Origin: Verrucomicrobiota bacterium
GTDB taxonomy: Bacteria > Verrucomicrobiota > Verrucomicrobiia > Limisphaerales > JADLHS01
Reading direction: 5' to 3'
Length of the DNA: 10,600 bases
Assembly (NCBI GenBank): GCA_025360895.1
Contig: JANYBF010000280.1
Span: 1 to 10,600 of the forward strand
Below the pieces are notes generated by a model. The model searched no databases and was not told where the DNA came from. It was given only the letters and a program-made list of their open reading frames with translations. The translations under genes were made by a program, and so were the position numbers. Positions 1 through 6,235 of the stretch are shown one piece after another. Position 1 is the first letter of the stretch. Every line of letters starts with the position of its first letter.

Positions 1-12
1 TCTTCCACTCGC

Positions 13-603
13 TCAATTTGCGTGTGAAAAGATCCGACGTAGTTGGCCGAGCATGGATTCGGAATAGCGCTCGCCTGCCGATAGCACGCGCCCATGGACT
101 TGAATTTCATCCACAGCCGCAAGCGTCATGCAAAAGTCCACGTCGTGGAGGGGGCGTTCGCGGCGGATGCGGCGGATCCAGCGGCGCATGTCGGTGACTT
201 CTTCAATCTCGATTTTCTGGCCGGGGTGAAAGGAAAAGCCCCACTCGTCGCGGCGGACAAATCCGTCGCTTTCCTGTTTGTCATCGAACCAAGCATCGCC
301 GAGCAGCACGCAGACGGAGCGACCTTTGCTTTCGCCCAGCCGGTAGAAGACGCGGCGCGCATCTGACTCGCAGAAATGTTCGTAGGCAATTTCAAGCGCA
401 TCCGGCGGCACCGGGGCAAAGCGGGTTTGAAAGCCGATGTGGAGGCCGCCGGGCAGGTCGGAACGCTTCTCGAAGCACAGGTTCTCCTCAAAAATCCAGA
501 GCAGATCCGTCGCGTGCCCCTTGGCGGCAAGGAGTTTGTTCCAGACGGCAAGCGCGTCGTTCAGGTTGGGACGGGAAACCGGGGCGGTTTGATTCATGGC
601 CAT
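13..603 (-). CDS. hypothetical protein, 196 aa
   Basis: I do not recognise this protein. It is 196 residues, soluble, with no signal peptide or membrane segment. It is rich in charged and aromatic residues, with an acidic and basic alternation near the C-terminus (DMRRWIRRIRRERPLHD, about residues 138-154). The start is an ATG only 3 nt after the TAA of the upstream epimerase gene; a second in-frame ATG two codons later is equally possible. The tight spacing on the same strand suggests co-transcription with the epimerase, but nothing in the sequence links it to sugar metabolism. Intact reading through the full length and protein-like composition support a real gene. The two overlapping plus-strand frames and the other minus-strand frame look like shadows. 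Function unknown. Confidence 0.75.
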   Translation of the reverse strand: MAMNQTAPVSRPNLNDALAVWNKLLAAKGHATDLLWIFEENLCFEKRSDLPGGLHIGFQTRFAPVPPDALEIAYEHFCESDARRVFYRLGESKGRSVCVLLGDAWFDDKQESDGFVRRDEWGFSFHPGQKIEIEEVTDMRRWIRRIRRERPLHDVDFCMTLAAVDEIQVHGRVLSAGERYSESMLGQLRRIFSHAN

Positions 604-606
604 AGG

Positions 607-1560
607 TTATGAGTTGTTCTTCCGAAACCAATCTACAAACAAAGGAATACCTTCCGCAATCTTTACGCGCGGGTGATAGCTCAGTTTCGCGCGGGCCTTG
701 GAAACATCCGCGAAGGTGACCGGCACGTCGCCCGGTTGCGTCGGTTGGCGATCGATGACGGCCGTTTGGCCCAGGGATTTTTCCAGGAGCTCAATCAACT
801 GACGCAAGGTTACGGTCTGGGATTCGCCGAGGTTGAAAATCTCGAAGCCGAATTTATTCTGCGTGCAGGCGATCACACCGTCCACAATGTCTGTGATGTA
901 GGTATAGTCCCGCGCGCTGCTACCGTCGCCAAACACCGGGATAGGTTTCCCAGCGCTGATGAGCTGCGCGAATTTATGAATCGCGAGATCCGGCCGCTGG
1001 CGCGGGCCGTACACGGTGAAGAAGCGGAGCATCGCCACGTCGAGCCCGTAGATGTGGTGGTACACATGGCCGAGGGCTTCGCACGCGAGCTTGCTGGCGG
1101 CGTAGGGCGAGATGGCGGAGAAAATGGGATCGCTTTCGCTGAACGGCACTTTGGCATTCACGCCATAGACCGACGACGACGAGGCGATGGTAATTTTCTT
1201 CACGCCATGCAAGCGGGCGGCTTCGAGGACGTTCACCGTGCCTTCGACGTTTACCCGTTGGTAAAGCGCCGGCTCAGCCAGGCTGGGCCGAACACCCGCG
1301 CGGGCTGCCAGATGGATCACCTGATTGAACTTCACGCTGGTGAACAAATCCTCCAACGCCGCCCGGTCCACCAGGTCACCTTGCACAAATTCAAACGGCT
1401 TGGCCACTGATTGGAGGTCGCGCAGATTGCTGCGTTTGATCTGCGGATTGTAAAAATTATTGAGGTCATCGAACGCCCAGACGGCATGGCCCGCGCCGAG
1501 CAAACGCTCGCACACGTGGGAGCCGATGAAACCCGCGCCGCCGGTGACCAAGAAATTCAC
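607..1560 (-). CDS. NAD-dependent sugar-nucleotide epimerase (UDP-glucuronate 4-epimerase-like)
   Basis: Extended short-chain dehydrogenase/reductase of 317 aa, a full length for the family. It has the N-terminal NAD-binding Rossmann motif GGAGFIG (G7, G10, G13), the acidic D31-D32 after the second strand, the HLAARAGVRPS segment (83-93), a Ser cluster ASSSSVYG (126-133) and the catalytic pair Y153/K157 in SPYAASK. The substrate-side VYGPRQRPD (183-191) and DGSSARDYTYI motifs follow. The HLAARAGVRPS, GPRQRPD and RDYTYI motifs are typical of UDP-glucuronate 4-epimerases and related GalE-like enzymes that convert nucleotide sugars for surface polysaccharide in the cytosol. The exact substrate cannot be read from sequence. 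The start is GTG at 1558-1560, chosen because the Rossmann motif begins at residue 5; no Shine-Dalgarno site is visible. It lies 3 nt upstream of the 196-aa gene and is divergent from purC. Confidence 0.9.
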   Translation of the reverse strand: MNFLVTGGAGFIGSHVCERLLGAGHAVWAFDDLNNFYNPQIKRSNLRDLQSVAKPFEFVQGDLVDRAALEDLFTSVKFNQVIHLAARAGVRPSLAEPALYQRVNVEGTVNVLEAARLHGVKKITIASSSSVYGVNAKVPFSESDPIFSAISPYAASKLACEALGHVYHHIYGLDVAMLRFFTVYGPRQRPDLAIHKFAQLISAGKPIPVFGDGSSARDYTYITDIVDGVIACTQNKFGFEIFNLGESQTVTLRQLIELLEKSLGQTAVIDRQPTQPGDVPVTFADVSKARAKLSYHPRVKIAEGIPLFVDWFRKNNS

Positions 1561-1686
1561 GGCCAGAGCATAACCCGGTCGCCGGCCGGGAGTCGAGCGG
1601 GGAAGGGGGGGGGGCTTGGCACGTTCCGGGTTGCCGGCCGCACTTGATTCTTGAATCCCGCGGACCGATTCCCATACTTTCGGCCT
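1561..1686. promoter_or_regulatory. divergent intergenic region with G10 tract
   Basis: The 126 bp between the divergent epimerase and purC must hold promoters for both. It contains a run of ten G at 1605-1614 and two copies of the palindromic core GCCGGC (about 1581 and 1634). A weak purC promoter candidate is TTGAAT (1651-1656) and ATACTT (1674-1679), spaced 17 bp. It would place transcription start almost on the ATG, giving a near-leaderless mRNA. No convincing sigma-70 boxes are visible toward the epimerase. Confidence 0.3.
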
Positions 1687-2592
1687 ATGGCGAATGATAC
1701 ATTACTCAATCTCGAACTGCCCGGCATAAAGAAACTCAAGAGCGGCAAGGTCCGCGAAATCTTTGATCTTGGCGATGCTTTCCTTTTTGTCGCCAGCGAC
1801 CGCATCTCCGCCTTTGATTGTGTGATGCCCAACGGCATCCCCCGCAAAGGCGAGGTGCTCACACAGATTTCGCACTTTTGGTTCGATCAGACCGAGAACC
1901 TCGTGCCCAACCATCGCCTCGCCAAAGCGGGGGATTCCTTCAGCGTCCCGGCTTTAGCCGGAATCCCCGCCGACCTGAAAGCATCGCTCACCAAGCGTGC
2001 GATGATCGTGAAGAAGGCTCAACCGCTCGCCGTCGAGTGCATCGTGCGCGGTTATCTCGCGGGGTCGGGCTTGAAGGAGTACAGGAAATCGCAAACCGTC
2101 TGCGGCCTTCCGCTCCCCGCCGGGTTGCTGGAATCTTCCGAATTGCCCGAGCCCATTTTCACGCCCTCCACCAAAGCGGAAACCGGTCACGACGAAAACA
2201 TCTCGTTCGATGAGGCCAAGAAAATTCTCGGCGCTGACATCGCGAATCAAGCGCGCGATCTGAGCTTGAAGATTTACAAGTTTGCCCGCGACTACGCCCG
2301 TCAGCGCGGCATCATCATTGCCGACACGAAATTTGAGTTTGGATTGTTTGAGGGAAAACTGATCCTGATTGACGAAGTGCTCACGCCCGACTCCTCGCGC
2401 TTCTGGCCTGCCAGCGAATATGCGCCCGGCAAAGGCCAGTCCAGCTTCGATAAACAGTTCGTCCGAGATTATCTCGAAATGCTCGACTGGGACAAAAACC
2501 CGCCCGCCCCCGCGCTCCCGCTCGAAGTCATCGCCAAAACACGGGCAAAATATCTGGAAGCCTACGAGCGGCTGACGGGAAAGAAGCTCTGA
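1687..2592 (+). CDS. purC: phosphoribosylaminoimidazole-succinocarboxamide synthase
   Basis: SAICAR synthetase, which joins CAIR and aspartate using ATP in cytosolic de novo purine synthesis. From the ATG at 1687 it is 301 aa, the longer form of the family (near 300 aa) rather than the E. coli-type short form (about 240 aa). Visible signature segments are SGKVREIF (19-26) in the ATP-binding N-domain, VASDRISAFD (35-44), VECIVRGYLAGSG (117-129), PIFTPSTKAETGHDEN (156-171), DTKFEFG (213-219), LIDEVLTPDSSRFW (227-240) and QSSFDKQFVRDYL (251-263). I chose ATG 1687 over the in-frame TTG at 1651 because the conserved protein begins at MANDTLL. An inverted repeat at 1930-1968 encodes a probable local insertion (residues 82-94). 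It converges on the HlyD-like gene with only 12 nt between stops. No purine riboswitch or other pur gene is seen nearby. Confidence 0.96.
   Translation: MANDTLLNLELPGIKKLKSGKVREIFDLGDAFLFVASDRISAFDCVMPNGIPRKGEVLTQISHFWFDQTENLVPNHRLAKAGDSFSVPALAGIPADLKASLTKRAMIVKKAQPLAVECIVRGYLAGSGLKEYRKSQTVCGLPLPAGLLESSELPEPIFTPSTKAETGHDENISFDEAKKILGADIANQARDLSLKIYKFARDYARQRGIIIADTKFEFGLFEGKLILIDEVLTPDSSRFWPASEYAPGKGQSSFDKQFVRDYLEMLDWDKNPPAPALPLEVIAKTRAKYLEAYERLTGKKL
1930..1968. repeat. nested inverted repeat inside purC
   Basis: Nine-base perfect arms GGGGATTCC (1930-1938) and GGAATCCCC (1960-1968) enclose a smaller hairpin GGCT-TT-AGCC (1950-1959). An alternative six-base inner stem, CCGGCT/AGCCGG (1948-1961), competes with the outer arms. 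The repeat is in frame and encodes purC residues 82-94 (GDSFSVPALAGIP), just before the conserved KRAMIVKKA segment. It resembles short repetitive palindromes that can insert into genes without breaking the frame. No second copy is present in this window, so calling it a dispersed element is an inference. Confidence 0.55.
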
Positions 2593-2604
2593 TTTCTGAA
2601 GTTC

Positions 2605-3687
2605 TCAATTCACAAGGAGTCTAATGTCAACCAGTTCACCGGGGCGAAGGAACATGTTCGTAGGCGCGTTCATTACGAAAGGCAGACCCCGCTCTTGGGC
2701 TGGTGACATTCCTCGAACGCGAAAAGCGGAGGTGGCATTAAACAAGGTGACTCCTGGTCCAATATCCAAAATCTGGGCTGCTCCGGTTCGGCGCACAAGT
2801 CCACGACTACGCACCTCGACGTTCATTCCGATTTTGGCTTCAATGCGCAAAGGCTGGTTGAGATAACTCGTGATGCGATTCGGAGTGGGACTGGAAATAG
2901 TGACGATCGGAGCCCCGGCAAGCACAACTGAACCCGCCAGCTTGCCCAGAATGCTGATTCGTCCGGCGAGGGGGGCGGTCAAGATAACCGGAGCCAGCTG
3001 GGCTTCCGCGAGGCGGAGTTCCTGTTCGGCTAACTCCAGCGTCGCCTTCATAATCGGAGATTCTGGATCGGCCGTGGTCGGGTCGAGGTCGCGCAGAGCT
3101 TTGTCCGACGCTTCAACGGCCAAGGTCTTTTGCTCGATCTCCACCGCTCCTTGATCCCGGTCCCGCCGGGCAATATCCAAAGCGGAAGGGCTGGAGATTT
3201 TGTCGGCCACAAGGTCATTGACGCGCTCGTATTCGGCCTGCGCCCATTGGAGCCGTGCCTGGGCGACCACCAGTTCGGCCCGGCGAATTACACATTTCAA
3301 GCGGAAATCCGCGAGATTGATTCGGCCGGCGGAATCCAACCCGGCACTCACGCGGATTAAATTCATTTGCGCCAGAATTTTTGCGACCGTGTTGCTTGCC
3401 ACCAGCGGATCCGCAATCTCGACCACAGCCAGAACATCCCCAACCTTGACTTCCTGAAAGAGGACCACGTTCAACTTTGAAATCCGGCCGGGCTTGAGGC
3501 TGGCGACTTCGACTTGGGGTGACTCGGCCTGACCGACGACCAACGGATTGGCGAGATTCATTCCCCAGAGCCAGACCGTGACTGCCAGCACACCCAGAAA
3601 CCCCAGGCTGGGAAAGACACGAACGCGGAATTGTCGCCAATAGTGACCTGGAGGACACGGAACAGGAGGTAAAGCTTCGGATTTCAC
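2605..3687 (-). CDS. HlyD-like membrane fusion (periplasmic adaptor) protein
   Basis: Protein of 360 aa with the membrane fusion protein layout: a short cytoplasmic N-terminus, one transmembrane helix at about 25-44 (FPSLGFLGVLAVTVWLWGM), a first biotinyl-lipoyl-like half at about 57-93 (GRISKLNVVLFQEVKVGDVLAVVE), and a long coiled coil at about 130-232 rich in A, E, R and Q. The second lipoyl half is at about 233-266 (LTAPLAGRISILGKLAGSVV), followed by a beta-barrel-like C-terminus. Such proteins bridge an inner-membrane transporter to the periplasm or outer membrane. The start is GTG at 3685-3687, supported by a perfect AGGAGG (3698-3703) 10 nt upstream, and overlaps the DUF4956 stop by 4 nt (GTGA). 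No ABC, MFS or RND transporter and no TolC-like gene is adjacent. It is the last gene of the VTC-DUF4956 operon and converges on purC. The family is clear; the partner and cargo are not. Confidence 0.85.
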   Translation of the reverse strand: MKSEALPPVPCPPGHYWRQFRVRVFPSLGFLGVLAVTVWLWGMNLANPLVVGQAESPQVEVASLKPGRISKLNVVLFQEVKVGDVLAVVEIADPLVASNTVAKILAQMNLIRVSAGLDSAGRINLADFRLKCVIRRAELVVAQARLQWAQAEYERVNDLVADKISSPSALDIARRDRDQGAVEIEQKTLAVEASDKALRDLDPTTADPESPIMKATLELAEQELRLAEAQLAPVILTAPLAGRISILGKLAGSVVLAGAPIVTISSPTPNRITSYLNQPLRIEAKIGMNVEVRSRGLVRRTGAAQILDIGPGVTLFNATSAFRVRGMSPAQERGLPFVMNAPTNMFLRPGELVDIRLLVN

Positions 3688-4379
3688 AGTTCGGATTCCT
3701 CCTGCGCTTTGAGAGTGGTGAGGCGTGATACTCCGGTGATGTCGCGCAACTCATTCAATAATTCATCGGAAATATCCGGATTCCGCAGCAGGAGGCGGTA
3801 GGACAAATCCGTGCCCGTAGCCACATCACTGGACCGCTGACTGGCACATTGCAGCGTGTGGCTATGCCGCTGCAATACTCGCCGGAGCACATCCAAATCG
3901 GCAAGCGGGCGGGCCCAGTGTAAATTCACAATAATGTCAAAGCGATGCCGGCTGCCGTAGTTGGTGTACCAGAGAAAAAACATGGTTGCAATAATGGTGA
4001 TAGCAGCAACGACGGCCAGAGAGAAGCGCTGGGTGCCACTCGCCATGCCCACCACCAGCACAGATAGGATGTAGCTTGTGTCCAAGGTGTCCCGTAGGAC
4101 GTTGCGGAACCGGACAACGGCGAACACCGCCATCAAGCCAAACGCGGTGACGAGGTTATTGTTGAGCACCATCATCACCACGGTGACGACCATGGGGATG
4201 ACCACCAATGAATTCACAAACGCACGTGAATAAGACAACCCACGGTGCGTCGCCATGTAGGTAGCGGAGATGGCCATGCCGCCGAGAAATGCCAGACACA
4301 ATCCGAGCAGCAATGCCGGAACGTTCATGGGTTGCGCCGAATAGTCGGCGCCGAAAAACCCGTTCAGGAGGTCGTCCAT
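3684..4379 (-). CDS. DUF4956 family membrane protein
   Basis: Integral membrane protein of 231 aa. Hydrophobic segments lie at about 19-42, 55-75, 77-90, 103-115 and 118-138, followed by a soluble C-terminal half (about 145-231) of the kind found in this family. The family hallmark is visible at 88-102: AVVRFRNVLRDTLDTSY, then a glycine-containing helix VLVVGMASG. DUF4956 proteins commonly sit next to VTC-domain polyphosphate polymerases in bacteria, as here. Their biochemical role is not settled; by analogy with the membrane subunits of the yeast VTC complex a channel or anchor role is possible, but that is inference. The ATG at 4379 lies within the end of the upstream polymerase gene (16-nt overlap), and the TGA overlaps the GTG of the HlyD-like gene, so the three genes are very likely one transcript with coupled translation. 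Confidence 0.88.
   Translation of the reverse strand: MDDLLNGFFGADYSAQPMNVPALLLGLCLAFLGGMAISATYMATHRGLSYSRAFVNSLVVIPMVVTVVMMVLNNNLVTAFGLMAVFAVVRFRNVLRDTLDTSYILSVLVVGMASGTQRFSLAVVAAITIIATMFFLWYTNYGSRHRFDIIVNLHWARPLADLDVLRRVLQRHSHTLQCASQRSSDVATGTDLSYRLLLRNPDISDELLNELRDITGVSRLTTLKAQEESEL
3698..3703 (-). promoter_or_regulatory. Shine-Dalgarno site of the HlyD-like gene
   Basis: The minus strand reads AGGAGG here, 10 nt before the GTG start of the HlyD-like gene and inside the last codons of the DUF4956 gene. It is the one strong ribosome-binding site seen in the window. It fixes GTG 3687 as the start despite the rare codon. Confidence 0.75.
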
Positions 4380-5224
4380 AGCAAGGCGTTGTTGTCCGTA
4401 ACCGATTCGTGGTCGCTGCGCGGTTTGCGATGTTGCCGAATGAATCGCTCCATGAGATCAGCGCGTTCGAGATGATGATCCAAGGGATTCAACCGATCCT
4501 CCCCCAGCATCGCCACGCCTTCGGCGTACTTGGCCACGCCGCATTGCATCACATGAAACATTTGAACCATTTCCGAGAACCAACGCGGGAAGCGGCGGGT
4601 AAATTTCAATTCCAAAACCACCTCTGCTCCCCAAGGCATAACGGGATGCTCCATGGTGGTGGTGAGGACCGGCTCGAACTGGGGATTGATCCGAATCTCG
4701 CGATCAAAAGTGACGCGCACGGAGTTGTCCGCCGAACTTACCCAAGCCTCGCGCTGGTAAGCCACATGGGTTCTGGGCACTGCGGAATTCTGCTGCATGA
4801 GCCGGCAAAAATCTTGCAGGGCCATGAGTTGTTTGGGGTTGGATGAAACCAAATGGTGTAACTCGGGTAACTGCCCTCCCAATAATGCAGCGACGAACGG
4901 GCGCTTTACCGCGCCTCGTTGCTTCAAGATGGCACTGCCGGATCGGCGTTTAATTTCAAAAAATATCGGGCTGGCCGGGTCTTCATCATAGTATCGCAGG
5001 CGGAGCTTGTACCGATTTGTGTTTCCATTGACCACATCCCAGTATAATTGAAAATCCGGCGAGTCAAGATACAGGCTGTGATTCGGATAGGAGAGCGTCG
5101 GACTGAGGGAAGCAAATTCATCCGTCACCAGGTACGGACGCACAAAATCCCGCATTGCCCGGGCAACTTCCTCGGTAACGAGATACTTCAACTCAAAACG
5201 CTGTGCTTGGACCTTATCAATCAT
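4364..5224 (-). CDS. VTC-domain polyphosphate polymerase-like protein
   Basis: Protein of 286 aa with the VTC / triphosphate-tunnel (CYTH-like) fold, which in yeast Vtc4 makes polyphosphate from ATP in a basic tunnel. Alternating charged tunnel residues are visible: RFELKY (R9, E11, K13), SLYLDS (50-55), KLRLRYY (K73, R75, R77), FFEIKRR (E90, K92), KQRG (K101, R103), YQREAW (R158), VRVTFDREIR (169-178), VVLELKF (E205, K207) and KY at 232-233. These match the expected basic residues and the metal-binding glutamates, so the active site looks intact. There is no SPX domain, signal peptide or membrane helix, so it should be cytosolic or held at the membrane by its partner. I chose ATG 5224, just before the family start (MIDKVQAQRFELKY). 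The open frame continues upstream to 5407 but overlaps pseudogene remains and is not protein-like. First gene of the operon with DUF4956 and HlyD-like genes. Polyphosphate is the likely product; it is not proven. Confidence 0.9.
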   Translation of the reverse strand: MIDKVQAQRFELKYLVTEEVARAMRDFVRPYLVTDEFASLSPTLSYPNHSLYLDSPDFQLYWDVVNGNTNRYKLRLRYYDEDPASPIFFEIKRRSGSAILKQRGAVKRPFVAALLGGQLPELHHLVSSNPKQLMALQDFCRLMQQNSAVPRTHVAYQREAWVSSADNSVRVTFDREIRINPQFEPVLTTTMEHPVMPWGAEVVLELKFTRRFPRWFSEMVQMFHVMQCGVAKYAEGVAMLGEDRLNPLDHHLERADLMERFIRQHRKPRSDHESVTDNNALLWTTS

Positions 5225-5248
5225 CGTTACATAAGCATGGGCGCAGTT

Positions 5249-5277
5249 AATATGCCATCCGTGACAAGGGCTTGCAA
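5249..5277 (-). promoter_or_regulatory. candidate promoter of the VTC operon
   Basis: On the minus strand a TTGCAA (-35-like, 5272-5277) and CATATT (-10-like, 5249-5254) are separated by 17 bp, each matching the sigma-70 consensus at four of six positions. Transcription would start about 20 nt before the polymerase ATG at 5224. The site lies in the short gap between the end of the pseudogene remains and the operon. Motif match only. Confidence 0.35.
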
Positions 5278-5283
5278 CTTGAA

Positions 5284-6213
5284 TCACATTACGAACGGCG
5301 CCGGTCTGGGAACAAATCGCGCCGCTACGCGATGTAGAGGTGAGACGCCCGGAAATACGGGTCGGTCTGGTTCGTGTAAAGATCTTCGTCCGGCGCCGGC
5401 TGGCCATCCGTCGTCTGGCTCATCAAAACGGGATCGCTCCAGGTCACGAAATCGCTGCTTTCGGTGCGACCGACCCGGCGCCCCATCCCAGACACGGAAA
5501 TAGCAGACATATTTTTTCTCCGCCTCCGACCAGAACGCCACATTCTGTGAATCGAACATCCACGCGAACTTGAACGGCGCCTTTTCGGGAATGACCGCTG
5601 TATCACGCAACTTGCGCCAGCGCAGGCCGTCCGCCACAACTAACGCCACCAGCCCGCTCTTGGAAATCCCGGCAACGCCTTGTAACGCTGATCCGGCGGG
5701 CAGTCCGGCCGTGAGTCGAGGAATGGACTGAAGTTGGATCGCCCGCGATTACGACGTTGTTTTCCTTCGTCCCCGCACGTCAAACAATCCGAGCTTTGGT
5801 TTCATCCAGCGGAGACCGTCGTTGGATTCAGCCACACAGGTGACTTCGCCGGCCGTGCCGTCCATCACGTCCGCCGGCATGCCCCGGTAATAAAGCCGGA
5901 AGGGGTCGCCGTCACGGATGACGGTGGAATAGCCACAGTGAATTCTCTCCCACGGTTCATCGAACCGCAGGACTGTGCCTTCGTCGCGCGGTTCTTGGAG
6001 TCGCAATTCGACGCCGCGCATGGAGTCAATCAAGAACCGGTCCACGAATAATTCCCGCCGCGAGCCGAGGTCCACGACTTCACTTGCCGTGATGAGCAAC
6101 GGCAGACCGGTCATTCCAATCAACAAGCCACTAATAACAGAGTGATGGAACTGTGGCCGGTGGATTTGCATGGAACGGTTAAGAGCCAGAAATAAAACGG
6201 ACGTCACCATCAT
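5284..6213 (-). pseudogene. decayed secreted glycosidase-like (beta-propeller type) gene, frameshifted and 3'-truncated
   Basis: The N-terminal part (6213 to about 5775) reads as a signal peptide (MQIHR start at 6171, or ATG 6213) followed by DLGSRRELFVDRFLID, CGYSTVIRDGDPFRLYYRG and EVTCVAESNDGLRWMKPKLG. These match secreted GH43/GH32-like proteins common in Planctomycetes and Verrucomicrobia (from memory of the family). The homology then jumps frames: GTKENNVVIAG after about 5772, NFSPFLDSRPDCPPDQRYKALPG after about 5737, ISKSGLVALVVADGLRWRKL after about 5669, RRVGRTESSDFVTWSDP after about 5482, and AARFVP after about 5328. After that the similarity stops, leaving roughly the C-terminal third or more missing. 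Five frame changes, several at G runs, make it non-functional as written. It lies 22 nt after the sulfatase stop, so it was probably co-transcribed with it. The alternative is clustered sequencing error, but the neighbouring genes show no such errors and the missing 3' end would not be explained. Confidence 0.8.
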
Positions 6214-6235
6214 TTTGAATCGCGCCCAGATTCCA

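Noticed and set aside
673..1410. 245-codon plus-strand frame opposite the epimerase
   Set aside because: It is antisense to a clear Rossmann enzyme and has no recognisable domain; a shadow frame.
1651..1686. TTG 1651 as the purC start
   Set aside because: Family homology begins at ATG 1687, and the extra 12 residues would span the likely promoter.
5225..5407. N-terminal extension of the VTC protein to 5407
   Set aside because: The VTC domain begins right after ATG 5224. The upstream part overlaps pseudogene remains and has arginine- and threonine-rich, non-protein-like composition.
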